64,000 nt of DNA from Paramacrobiotus metropolitanus (lineage: Eukaryota; Tardigrada; Eutardigrada; Parachela; Macrobiotidae), in the NCBI RefSeq assembly GCF_019649055.1, contig NW_026570270.1, forward strand, positions 124,001 to 188,000, in the 5' to 3' direction. The notes under the pieces are model-generated. The model saw nothing but the letters and a program-made list of their open reading frames with translations. It ran no database searches and was not told the origin of the DNA. This document shows positions 43,037-51,237 of this stretch, piece after piece. The position numbers and the translations under genes were made by a program. Position 1 is the first letter of the stretch, and the number at the start of each line of letters is the position of its first letter.

Positions 43037-43200
43037 TTAAGGGTCCCGGAAGTGCCACATAAGGCGTCGGCCCAATTCGTGGGACTGAATTTCCAGTATC
43101 GCTGGTATGGGGAGCTGATGTTCCGCAAATTGTGCGTGGAGTACAATCCGCTCTTCTTCCCATTCGATAATTTCCTCCTCTAAGGCTTCGGTTAGGTTAA

Positions 43201-43788
43201 TTACCTCTTGGCATTCCTCCCTTGCGGCTCGGATCTGGTCATCCGTCCTTGCCCGACTCGATCGAGTGCGAGTCTTATACCGACTGTCCGGGTTTCAAGG
43301 AGGTGTCGAATGCCGGAAAACCAAGTTCGGTACCTTTGGTTAAGTATACCAGAGGCCGATGCCTCTGGTATCGGGATAGACTTTAGTATCCCTCGGACTG
43401 GTTCCAATCGGGTCGTCCGTACTTTCGCCAAGTATTGTTCGATGGCGTTATGGATCTGCAGCTCCGTTACGAGGCTTCGTTCGGTATCCGAGCATTGTGG
43501 GCAGATCGGGGGTCCGGGGTTTATCGGTTGCGCAAGCCGATTTATCCGAGCCTCGTTCGCTGCCGTGCCCGATGCCTCTGGTATCGGGATAGGCTGCACT
43601 ACACCCGAAGATGGGTTCCGCTGACCCTCATTGGGGGTCGTTGGCGCCCGGGTGAAGACAAACTTGGAATGCAGATAGTCGCATCCGAGAAGTACAGGAA
43701 CGTCCGAGTTATTGGGTTGGACGTGAAAGGTGTGGGGGCTGGTGAATCCTTGCAGGGTGACCGGTACGGTACAGCAGTGGGTTACCAT
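43201..43788 (-). CDS. pro: Retrotransposon protease, C-terminal part in another frame
   Basis: ORF of 195 codons with a true ATG at 43788, in the -1 frame of the preceding ORF. Residues about 5-40 complete the retropepsin fold (VPVTL...TFHV...VPVLLGCDYL). The frame is open back to about 43850, so the switch must fall between there and 43784. No canonical slippery heptamer is in phase there; the A4 run in CCAAAATAC near 43826 is a candidate for slippage or for a one-base loss. A CPQC...H pair (ICPQCSDTE) may bind zinc. The final 20 codons are Arg-rich and look out of frame: the pol frame over the same bases gives a better, helical peptide. Confidence 0.6.
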   Translation of the reverse strand: MVTHCCTVPVTLQGFTSPHTFHVQPNNSDVPVLLGCDYLHSKFVFTRAPTTPNEGQRNPSSGVVQPIPIPEASGTAANEARINRLAQPINPGPPICPQCSDTERSLVTELQIHNAIEQYLAKVRTTRLEPVRGILKSIPIPEASASGILNQRYRTWFSGIRHLLETRTVGIRLALDRVGQGRMTRSEPQGRNAKR

Positions 43789-45038
43789 GAAGGCGACTTG
43801 TCCGCCGACACCAAGTATTTTGGTGAAATAGCCCAGGGTTCAAGTTTAAGGTTGTTGGTCCGGCAGAAACGCTCCTCTATTAGGGATGTTTCGGCTCCGG
43901 TGTCCAACATGGCCATGGTTGTGGCTGGTCCAATCTGAACTTCATGTGTCCATGCCCGAACTACCTTCGGTCGTCCGGTGGTCTGTAACGGTTCAATCGT
44001 TACTTCTCTAATGGTCACTTCGACCGGGATTAGAGGTGTTGTTGATCCGCCAGGGACACTATTGGTGTCTGCACGCTGCGGTGATGAGATTATATCCGGC
44101 CTCGGTAGGTCTACTCCGTCTTGTGGGTAACCATCCGAGGGTCGGTGTGGACTTAGTCGTTTTGCCGGGGCTGATGAGCCTGGTGGTCCGGATGGAACTT
44201 CCTTAACCGAGTGATTCGCCTCTGAACGGTTAGCTACTCCGTCCATCAACGATTCGGCGGTTTCCACCGGGTGTATCCGGCTTGCTATCCGTTCTTCCAT
44301 GGATGGTTGACCTTCTCGTAGGGTTGAGAGGTTATATTGCATGTTGAAGAACGTGCGCGATCCGGTTACAGTTCGTGCCGGTTGTCGCTGGAAGAGGTCC
44401 GCCTCCTGCTGCAGACAGTAGGCGGGCACCTGTGCCTCCAAGGGTACTGATTCCCAGTCTTCGAAGTACTCCGTTACGTCGTCGGTCGGAGCCTCCGGCC
44501 GTCTACTTGGTTGGCCTACCAAGGACGGTTCAGGCGTCATTCTGGCGTCCTGTGAGGTTGCGGGTCGGCGTCCCGATTCTCCGCTTGGCCCGTGGCTCAT
44601 AATGCCTAATTGGGCACTGAGCCGTCCGGGCAGCCTGGTGACGTTTCTCGTCCCGGCTGGTCGGGTCCGGTTTCTCCGGCCGACATCCCCGGCTTCACCT
44701 TCTGGGCCTGGGGGTCCGGGCACGTTCTGTGTCCCGGCTGCCGATCGGATCCAAGTTCCTTGGCCGATCCTCCCAGGTACCTGTTCCGGTCCGGGAGCCG
44801 CATTCTCGGCGTGGCGAGGTTCGGGTCGATTCTCCGAGTATCCGAACCGGGGATGTTCGGCGCCTAATTGGGCTGCCGTCCCCGCCGCTAAGATTCTAGC
44901 GGACTCGCTGACCGTTGCGGAGGCTAAATCCTCGTTGAGGTTCCGAGTTGTGTCCAAAGGGTTAATCCGGTTAGTGGGGTTATCCTTATCCGGTGGTTCC
45001 GTTGGATGACAGAGGTCGAATGAGTCACCGGAGCTCAC
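43782..45038 (-). CDS. pro: Retrotransposon protease ORF, N-terminal part
   Basis: 418 codons in the -1 frame relative to gag; its first displayed codon is GTG, fitting expression by frameshift and not by its own start. The first 330 residues are a hydrophilic linker. Near residue 379 comes the active-site motif LDTGAETSLI of an aspartic (retropepsin-type) protease. The frame then stops with TAA at 43784-43782, before the second half of the fold. The missing half, with its LLGCDYL motif, is found in the -1 frame directly after. It would cut the Gag-Pol polyprotein. Confidence 0.75.
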   Translation of the reverse strand: MSSGDSFDLCHPTEPPDKDNPTNRINPLDTTRNLNEDLASATVSESARILAAGTAAQLGAEHPRFGYSENRPEPRHAENAAPGPEQVPGRIGQGTWIRSAAGTQNVPGPPGPEGEAGDVGRRNRTRPAGTRNVTRLPGRLSAQLGIMSHGPSGESGRRPATSQDARMTPEPSLVGQPSRRPEAPTDDVTEYFEDWESVPLEAQVPAYCLQQEADLFQRQPARTVTGSRTFFNMQYNLSTLREGQPSMEERIASRIHPVETAESLMDGVANRSEANHSVKEVPSGPPGSSAPAKRLSPHRPSDGYPQDGVDLPRPDIISSPQRADTNSVPGGSTTPLIPVEVTIREVTIEPLQTTGRPKVVRAWTHEVQIGPATTMAMLDTGAETSLIEERFCRTNNLKLEPWAISPKYLVSADKSPSW

Positions 45039-45056
45039 CGACCTTAGGCGTTTCCC
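45014..45056 (-). promoter_or_regulatory. Programmed -1 ribosomal frameshift site, gag to protease
   Basis: In sense direction the last gag codons are CAG GGA AAC GCC TAA, so the heptamer G GGA AAC (45056-45050) sits in the correct phase. A six-base spacer (GCCTAA) leads to a hairpin at 45043-45014: GGTCG(G)TGAG pairs with CTCA(TT)CGACC around a nine-base loop. Slippery heptamer, spacer length and hairpin all fit known -1 sites, and the -1 frame is exactly that of the protease ORF. Confidence 0.8.
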
Positions 45057-48000
45057 TGGGATGTGCCCGGGACAGGCCCTCCAACTGCCGGTTGGTATCC
45101 GCCCGAGCCCCTATTGGGGGCCGGGGACGGCGGCAGTTGCGGCCGTTGGGCTGGTGGCGGGGTTGCCAATGGGGGTCGACCACCATTCTGGGGGTTCCCT
45201 CCATTTCCTTGGCCAGGCTGCCGGTTGGGGCTGCCTTGGCCGCCGAATCCGCCGGCATTCTGCTGACGGGGGCGTGGGGGTGGTACGATGTTCGGATAAT
45301 TCTGATTCGCCGAACCTAACGGCCATCCGTTATCGTACCGGTACCTCCAGTCCAGGTACCATCTCCGGTTTGGATTATCTTCCAGCCGGAGGTTGGCGTA
45401 GCCACAACTCGCTTGGTTGTGGTTGCCCCATAGGCAGTGACCGCAGGAAAACGTTCCGTCCTGGGTCCACTGAAAGAACTTAGCTTCCATCCGGTCGACG
45501 TACGTCGCCTGCTGGCGAGCCTCCTGCTGTGGTGTCCGAGGCTGCCGTTGCACATTCTGGGGCTGGCCGCCTCCACCCGCGCGGTTGCCGAAGTTTCCGC
45601 GGCCGCGATTCCCGCCGCCACGTCTTCCGCCGGAGCCGCCATATTGTGAGGCTCCGCCGCGTCCATATCCGCCTCCGAAGCCATACCCCTGGTTCTGAGG
45701 TTGGCCGTAGCCGGAGTTCTGGCCATAGCCCTGTTGGGGCTGGCCGTAGCCGGGGCTCCGAGGCTGGCTGTAGCCCTGTTGGGGCTGGCCGTAGCCGGAG
45801 TAACCCTGGCCCTGAGGTTGGCCGTAGCCGGGGCTCCGAGACTGACTCGGTTGGCCACTATTTCCGTAGGCCGGCGGCGTGACCATGGTCCCTGTTGGGG
45901 CCCCATTCAGGTTCAACGCCGCCATTGCCGCCCAAGTCTGTTCGATTTGACCGCGGGCTTGAGGGGGTGGTGTCGCCGGGGGGCTCTGTCGGTGGAGCCC
46001 CGGTTGCACGTTCTGGTAACCTGGCGAATTGGGTTGGATGTATCCGGGGGCCGGCGGAGTGGCTGGGACGGGAGTCGCCGTCCTAACGGTGATGTAATTG
46101 GTGGTATTGCCACCTTTAACCACCTGATACATCGGCTTTCCCCGGGTGAAGTCCCGTACGTAGTCTCGGAACTCACGCGTCGTCTTCGGCATTCGGACGT
46201 CCAGAGCTGCCCGAAGGATTGGCTCCGTGACGTTCGTCCGCAGGTAGAAGACCGCCAATTCATCGGTGAGGTTGCCTCGTTGTTTGAGGTTTATGATGGC
46301 GTCATAGTACTGCTCGGGGATCTCTTGCCCCAGCATGTACTTTCTGGTAGTGATGTCCGCGACGGCCGTGACCTGTTTGTCAGGGTCCATGAATCGGGCC
46401 GCAAATTGCTGCAGCCAGTAGTCGACGGTCCATCCATTTTCTTCGGGTTCCAGAGTTGACTGGTTCTGGTACCATTCCAGGGCTTGTCCAGTTAGGGCAG
46501 CCTCCAGCTCTGTCATGAAGGCAACGTCCGTCATTGCGACGCCGTCAGCCTCCGAGCGGTAGATTCGCTGGATCTTTGTGATCCAGCCTTCCACCGTAGC
46601 CCCGTCGCCGTTGAACTTCGGCAACTCTGCCCGATTCTTCCGAGCCAAGATCCGGTTGTTCCGCTCTTCGTATCGGCGCCGGCCTTCCTCGTAGCCTTCC
46701 TGTCGGGCTTGAGCAATGTCTTGCTCATCGGGTGGTGGGGTCTGGCGCTGTTGGACCGCCGGCATCGCCTGTTGGGCTACCGGAGGATTCCAGGCCACTG
46801 GGTAGGCCGCTTGCTGGTTCTGCGCAGCCGGGGCGGGTTGAGGTGGGTAAGGCTGTGGTTGAGGTTGAGGGTATGGGTTACCATTGGGTACCGGCTGGGG
46901 CTGTCCAGGTCCAGGCGGAGGATTCTGCGCTCCGTACCCTTGGTTCGGTGGCGGGTTTGGTGCCACATACCCAGGCATCCTCTGAAGGACTCTGTTGTGG
47001 TCAAGCCACATCCCCGGTGGTATCACCACATATTGATCAGCTTGGGGCGCCGGACCTATTGGGTCCGTATTGCCCTGCTGAGGCTGGTAAGGGACATTGC
47101 CGACAGCGCCCGGGCCAACCAGACCTATTGGGTCACGGTTGTCTTGCCGGGGTTGGTATGGTCCATTGCAAGGATAACCAGGGTATACTGGGTCAGCCCA
47201 ATTGCGCTGCCCTGCCGATACGGGTTGTACTTCGATCCTCGGCGCGTACGTGTTCTGGGAGCTTGAACGTTGTCGGTCCCGATTGGAATTCCCCGAATTG
47301 GGTTGGGAACTTCCCGCCGAAACGTTCGTCGGCGGTCGAAGTCCTATGCCAGGTCCGTTTACCGGGGCTCGGAGGTTCGAGCCTCGGGGCTGGTCTTGTC
47401 CGGTTGAAGTCGATGTTACAGGCCTGGTTCCGGTTGAGAACATCGTCGTTGTGGATGTTCCTCCGTAGGCCGTAGTTGTTGTGGTAGTGGACTGGGTCGG
47501 TACATTGGGAGTAGCCGTCGAAGTGTTTCGTTGCGGCTCCGGGGCTGCCGGTACCAACGGCGGCCTCGGTACGGGTCCAACCGAAGGTTCGTTCCGAAGC
47601 ATTCCGACCTGATAGATTTGACCCTGGAGAGCCCCCGTTTGACCTATTGGGTTCAGCAAGGGGTTATCTCGACGCAGGTAGTCATCAATCTGCTGACATT
47701 TATCCTGTTCTTGGGTAGTCCGGTAGGACGGGGGTTGCTCGGTCATGGAGTCCTCAAGGTAGGTCTTTTCCTCCTTAAGGCACGCGACTTCGATGCCCAG
47801 GTCTTCTCGTTCCTGGGCCAGCTGATTGTACTTGTCGCACAACCCGGTGTATTTGCCGGTTACATCCGTGGTGTAGTCGTAAAGTTCCTGTTGGTACTTT
47901 AAGAGACGGTCCTGGTCCATCTGCAGTTGGGTCTTCTCGGACTCTAACTGTATGATCCGGGCCCGTTGAGCCTCGATGACTGCGAGTTGCTCAACGCGAG

Positions 48001-48493
48001 CCTGTTCGAACCGAGCCGTTTCGTTCTGAAGATGGGTGGTGAGGGCGAGGATCTGCTGGCCAAGTTGGGCCTGGCATAGCCGAAGGTCTACGGCTATACC
48101 CTCTGGGTCGTTCTGGTTCAGCCGAAGGTTCTCGTAAGCTGTCCGGAGGAAGTCGAGCTCCGAATTTAGTTCGTCGATCTCGCCCTCCAGGCCGATAATG
48201 CCCTGCTTGAGATGGTGGTTCTCCTCGCGGTACTCATCCACCCGGTCGAACATCTTGTGGAGTTCCGCCGAGCCAGGCTCGGAGTAGCCGAGGGCCTGTA
48301 ACCGCTGCTCCAAGTCTTGGCGCAGGGTGGCCACTTCGGCCCGAGACTGCTCCAGCATGTCCTGGAGTCTGGTGACTTCGGCTTGTTCATGACGGCAGGG
48401 CTCTTCAGTTACTTGCAACTGGGCCTCTAACTGTTCGATCTCCTGGGTCAGGTCATCAATGACGGTGTTCGCACGTTCAAGTTCGGCAGTGAG
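45044..48493 (-). CDS. gag: Retrotransposon Gag
   Basis: About 1150 codons, open from the TAG at 48496 to TAA at 45046. There is no ATG until roughly 44 codons in, which argues for readthrough from ORF1 or another start mechanism. Layout: long coiled coil (first about 270 residues), a Pro/Gln/Tyr-rich linker, a retrotransposon capsid-like domain (GWITKIQRIYRSE... LEWYQNQ... DFTRGK), a Gly/Gln/Tyr-rich stretch, then one CCHC zinc knuckle (C-GH-C-LWGN-H-NQAS-C). Gag would form the particle and bind the RNA through the knuckle. The low-complexity GYGQPQ region resembles phase-separating proteins. Much longer than a usual 300-500-residue Ty3 Gag. The C-terminus carries a -1 frameshift site into protease. 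Confidence 0.85.
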   Translation of the reverse strand, partial: LTAELERANTVIDDLTQEIEQLEAQLQVTEEPCRHEQAEVTRLQDMLEQSRAEVATLRQDLEQRLQALGYSEPGSAELHKMFDRVDEYREENHHLKQGIIGLEGEIDELNSELDFLRTAYENLRLNQNDPEGIAVDLRLCQAQLGQQILALTTHLQNETARFEQARVEQLAVIEAQRARIIQLESEKTQLQMDQDRLLKYQQELYDYTTDVTGKYTGLCDKYNQLAQEREDLGIEVACLKEEKTYLEDSMTEQPPSYRTTQEQDKCQQIDDYLRRDNPLLNPIGQTGALQGQIYQVGMLRNEPSVGPVPRPPLVPAAPEPQRNTSTATPNVPTQSTTTTTTAYGGTSTTTMFSTGTRPVTSTSTGQDQPRGSNLRAPVNGPGIGLRPPTNVSAGSSQPNSGNSNRDRQRSSSQNTYAPRIEVQPVSAGQRNWADPVYPGYPCNGPYQPRQDNRDPIGLVGPGAVGNVPYQPQQGNTDPIGPAPQADQYVVIPPGMWLDHNRVLQRMPGYVAPNPPPNQGYGAQNPPPGPGQPQPVPNGNPYPQPQPQPYPPQPAPAAQNQQAAYPVAWNPPVAQQAMPAVQQRQTPPPDEQDIAQARQEGYEEGRRRYEERNNRILARKNRAELPKFNGDGATVEGWITKIQRIYRSEADGVAMTDVAFMTELEAALTGQALEWYQNQSTLEPEENGWTVDYWLQQFAARFMDPDKQVTAVADITTRKYMLGQEIPEQYYDAIINLKQRGNLTDELAVFYLRTNVTEPILRAALDVRMPKTTREFRDYVRDFTRGKPMYQVVKGGNTTNYITVRTATPVPATPPAPGYIQPNSPGYQNVQPGLHRQSPPATPPPQARGQIEQTWAAMAALNLNGAPTGTMVTPPAYGNSGQPSQSRSPGYGQPQGQGYSGYGQPQQGYSQPRSPGYGQPQQGYGQNSGYGQPQNQGYGFGGGYGRGGASQYGGSGGRRGGGNRGRGNFGNRAGGGGQPQNVQRQPRTPQQEARQQATYVDRMEAKFFQWTQDGTFSCGHCLWGNHNQASCGYANLRLEDNPNRRWYLDWRYRYDNGWPLGSANQNYPNIVPPPRPRQQNAGGFGGQGSPNRQPGQGNGGNPQNGGRPPLATPPPAQRPQLPPSPAPNRGSGGYQPAVGGPVPGTSQGNA

Positions 48494-49996
48494 CTACTTG
48501 CGCTCCTGCTTGTGCGATGCTACCGTCTGGGACAAAACGTTCTCCGTCGATTCAACGATGTTTTGTCCGGCTAAGAGCTGATTTTGTAGCTCGTAAATCC
48601 GTTGACGGAGGACCTGTGGGTTATCGATCTTCTCCGGTGGGGTCTTCGTCAGGTACCGCCGGGGTGTGTAGTCCGAGGCTCCGATGTGTGAGCCTGGATG
48701 TTGCTTCGGTGACGGAAACCTGAAGCCCTTTCTGCTGTCCGGACGCTCGGTCACCTTATTGGGTAACACGGTTGCGTCGAAGACATCGTCAGTCGGTGAT
48801 GGAGTCTTATCAGCCCCGATGTCCGAGGGTTCGAACATCGGTGGTGTAGCCGGGAGGTCCGAGGTTGACTTTGCAACCTTCGGTGAAGCCGATTTCGACT
48901 TACGGGTAACTTGTGAAACCTCCATCCGGCTGGCTCGGGTCAGCATAGGTTCACTGCCGGGGGTTATGGGTTTCGGGGATGACGGTCCGCCAGCCGAGGT
49001 TAAAGTAACCTCGGTAACCGAACCCTCAACCTCGCCCGTGGAGGTTGCAACCGACGAGATCCGGAATTTGACCGGGAAAACGGCTTTCTTAGCCGAAGAA
49101 GTGGGGGTTGCCGGCCGGGTTCTGGATGTTCCAACCTGTTGGGTCGGAGTCCGGGCCCCGGTATTAGGGGTCCGAGCCTCGGTGTCCGAGGCTCTAGCCG
49201 ACTGCAACCTTCCCGTTGGTGATTTGGAAGTCCCCGAGGTCGGCTTCGATGAGTTTGAAGTCCGAGTCGGAGTCCCAGTGAGGGTCGTCGGGTCCGGTGT
49301 GGTCACCTTCGGAGTCCCCGAGGGTCGTCTCGGGTCCGGCGACGTTGATTTCCGACTCTTGTCCGGAGATTTGGGGTTATTGCCTGTTGGTTTGGGGCTT
49401 TGAGCCAGGGTCGGTGGGGACTTAGTCGGTGAACCCGCCTTGTGGGTCACCCCCCGTGTCGGTGATACCGTACCCTTCGTTTGGCTCGGGCTCATCTGGC
49501 CTTGCCTCTGTTTGGATCCAGCCATGCTGCCCTGTTGGGGCTGCACAGGGTCACCCATGTCTGGTGACACCTCGGAGCTACTTAGCGCCGGGCTTGAGGC
49601 TCCATTGTCCGGGGTGATAGCCGGGAAGAAGACTGGCGAGGCACCTATTGGGTGCACAAGTCCAGCCGCAGGCTCGGAGTTCGCAGTTTGACCTATTGGG
49701 TCATCCAGAACCTCCGGCTCAGCCTGTGGTAGCTCGAGGAACGTCCGGTCGTGTGCGTCTTCGAAGCTATCCTCCGGTGATTGGGTGAAGTCGTTCGCCA
49801 GGATCCGCGCATCTCGCTTCTCCTTGGTCGATTTGGTCGACTGGTTGGATTTACCGGACTTACTCGATCGGTTGGAGTCCGACGAGTGAGGGTCGCTACC
49901 CGGGCCTGCATGACGGAAGGTGTACCCGCCAGCATTGTCACGTCGGGCGTAGCCTTGGTCGAACTTCCGTTCGTACGGGTTCTCTCGACCGGACAT
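48494..49996 (-). CDS. Retrotransposon ORF1: Ser/Thr/Pro-rich protein with C-terminal coiled coil
   Basis: 500 codons from a true ATG at 49996, first ORF in the element. Residues about 30-430 are low-complexity, rich in S, T, P, K, typical of disordered and phosphorylated chains. The last 45 residues become heptad-like (LRQRIYELQNQLLAGQN). It ends in TAG at 48496-48494, but the same frame stays open into Gag and the coiled-coil pattern continues across the stop. ORF1 may therefore be the N-terminal part of Gag, made with or without the rest by stop readthrough, or cut off here by a mutation. Two hairpins of the CAAUA family (49641, 49689) lie within it and are read as H-P-I-G and D-P-I-G. Confidence 0.75.
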   Translation of the reverse strand: MSGRENPYERKFDQGYARRDNAGGYTFRHAGPGSDPHSSDSNRSSKSGKSNQSTKSTKEKRDARILANDFTQSPEDSFEDAHDRTFLELPQAEPEVLDDPIGQTANSEPAAGLVHPIGASPVFFPAITPDNGASSPALSSSEVSPDMGDPVQPQQGSMAGSKQRQGQMSPSQTKGTVSPTRGVTHKAGSPTKSPPTLAQSPKPTGNNPKSPDKSRKSTSPDPRRPSGTPKVTTPDPTTLTGTPTRTSNSSKPTSGTSKSPTGRLQSARASDTEARTPNTGARTPTQQVGTSRTRPATPTSSAKKAVFPVKFRISSVATSTGEVEGSVTEVTLTSAGGPSSPKPITPGSEPMLTRASRMEVSQVTRKSKSASPKVAKSTSDLPATPPMFEPSDIGADKTPSPTDDVFDATVLPNKVTERPDSRKGFRFPSPKQHPGSHIGASDYTPRRYLTKTPPEKIDNPQVLRQRIYELQNQLLAGQNIVESTENVLSQTVASHKQERK

Positions 49997-51219
49997 CTTC
50001 GGTGGTAGCTCTATTGGAGCTATGAAGTAGCCTCCGGGTTGTCCCTTCGGCCAAAAGTCAGACTATCCCTATTGGGGACTTGTCCGAGGCTGATAAGGCT
50101 TTTTGCCTGTTGAGGGTCCGAGGGTCCCGTGGGGGGGCTAGGGTCCGGTGGGGGGCAGAGGTCCGGTGGGGTGAGGGGTGATGGTGTGGGTGTGCTTGTA
50201 CTACTTGCAACTCAGTACTGTTGTCAATACAGGGTACAGCTTACGTACGTCCTATACTACAGCACTGACCGCTATGACGTCACACACCGTTAAGTGGTCT
50301 TGCAGATTACTGCCTACGTCACGATTCTGCGCGCCGCGTGCAAAATTCCAAAAAACAGTGACTCACTACGGGCTTATAACATAGGGAATCTCCCCGTTAT
50401 CCTGATTGGTCAGATTTTAATATGGTAAATCGGCCGTCGTGACGTCACAATTAATTTTTAATTTGAATTAATTATTTTTGCCGTAGGAAAATCGGCGAAA
50501 ATTCCGGAAAAATTAAGAAAAATTATTTTTCACCGACCAAAAATTAATTTAGCCGGGGGAAAGTTACTCCCGTAATTTTTCGTAAATTTAGAAAGGTTGT
50601 TAACCGAGGCTCAGAGGGTCTACACCGAGGCTCGAGGGTCCGACCTAGTAAGGTTGGCTAACCCTATTTTACCCGTAAAAAGATGTTTTTAAGCCCGTTT
50701 CTCCGGGTGAAAAAGGTTTTTAGCCGACCGAAACTAGTTTTCGGCGGTGGAAAATCAAAATGGCCCGGCTATATCGGGTCTACTGAGGCTCTACAAAGTT
50801 TACCGAGGGTCAATCGACCCTTTTTACCGGGTGAATCCGAGTCGTTCCGCTGGGTTGTCCGGTGAATCCCGCGCTGTTATAGTTGCGGGTGCCACTTAAG
50901 GCAAAGGCGACCCCGATTGATGAGGCTGAGAGGGTCCGCGAGGGTCCGTACCGTCCGTTCTGTCCGGGGATCCGCGGAATCCGCCAATCAACCCGGGCAA
51001 AGTCCGTCCAAGGTCGTTTCCGCGAGGAACGTTCCGTCCACGCGCAGGGAGAAGGGTCTGCCGAGGCTTTCTGCCCGCAAGAGAGAGAAAAGAGACCAGA
51101 CCGTTCTGGCTGGCGGCGATCAGATGGGGATGGGAACCTTCGGTTCTCCCCTGTCTTCTCGTCGGCCGTTACGGATGTAGGTCTACACCGTGGTCTCAGA
51201 AGGTTCGCAGAAGGAAAAA
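49997..51219 (-). other. 5' leader of the element
   Basis: About 1.2 kb between PBS and the first ATG of ORF1 (49996). It holds one loop-conserved hairpin close to the start (50066-50078, TCCC-TATTG-GGGA on +), a G-rich direct repeat on the + strand at 50131-50180 (GGTCCGGTGGGG units), and an AT-rich segment at about 50440-50600. No long ORF in sense direction. Packaging and translation signals would be expected here. Confidence 0.5.
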
Positions 51220-51237
51220 CTCAACGATCTGCTATCA
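51220..51237 (-). other. Primer-binding site, probably initiator tRNA-Met
   Basis: The first internal bases in sense direction are TGATAGCAGATCGTTGAG, immediately after the 5' LTR. Animal initiator tRNA-Met ends ...CTCTGCTACCA, whose complement starts TGGTAGCAGA; nine of the first ten bases agree. The mismatch at position 3 falls opposite the CCA tail, which is odd. Initiator tRNA priming is common in Ty1/Ty3-type elements. Confidence 0.55.

Larger units (their letters stand above)
26414..50078 (-). repeat. CAAUA-loop hairpins, set inside and between ORFs
   Basis: Core-stem starts: 26414, 26522, 26876, 27483, 27568, 27616, 28003, 30831, 31077 (weak), 32187, 32993, 34278, 35084, 36688, 36799, 37863, 38213, 41306, 42672, 43623, 43701, 44055, 44603, 44862, 45107, 45727, 45772, 45890, 46767, 47051, 47122, 47642, 48750, 49131, 49529, 49641, 49689, 50066. 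+ strand loops are mostly TATTG or TGTTG, with TTATTG, TAATTG and rarer forms. Stems vary freely, for example CGGCCC/GGGCCG (36688), GGACCC/GGGTCC (37863), GACAC/GTGTC (44055), CGGACC/GGTCCG (47051), GCACC/GGTGC (49641). At 27599-27637 an extra outer stem GGAGGTT/AACCTCC encloses one. Density is highest in gag and ORF1 and low in pol's RT-integrase part. Confidence 0.85.

Noticed and set aside
42972-43163. 63-codon ORF bridging protease and Pol in the third frame
   Set aside because: No ATG and poor composition; the pol frame over the same bases encodes a better helix.
26876-49703. D-P-I-G / H-P-I-G peptide repeats in Gag, ORF1 and ORF6 as a protein motif
   Set aside because: The same DNA motif is read as P-N-R, P-N-K or Q-L-G in other ORFs and also occurs in non-coding DNA, so the RNA hairpin explains it better.
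50131-50180. G-rich repeat as a functional G-quadruplex
   Set aside because: G-runs are on the template strand of the leader, so RNA would be C-rich; no further support.
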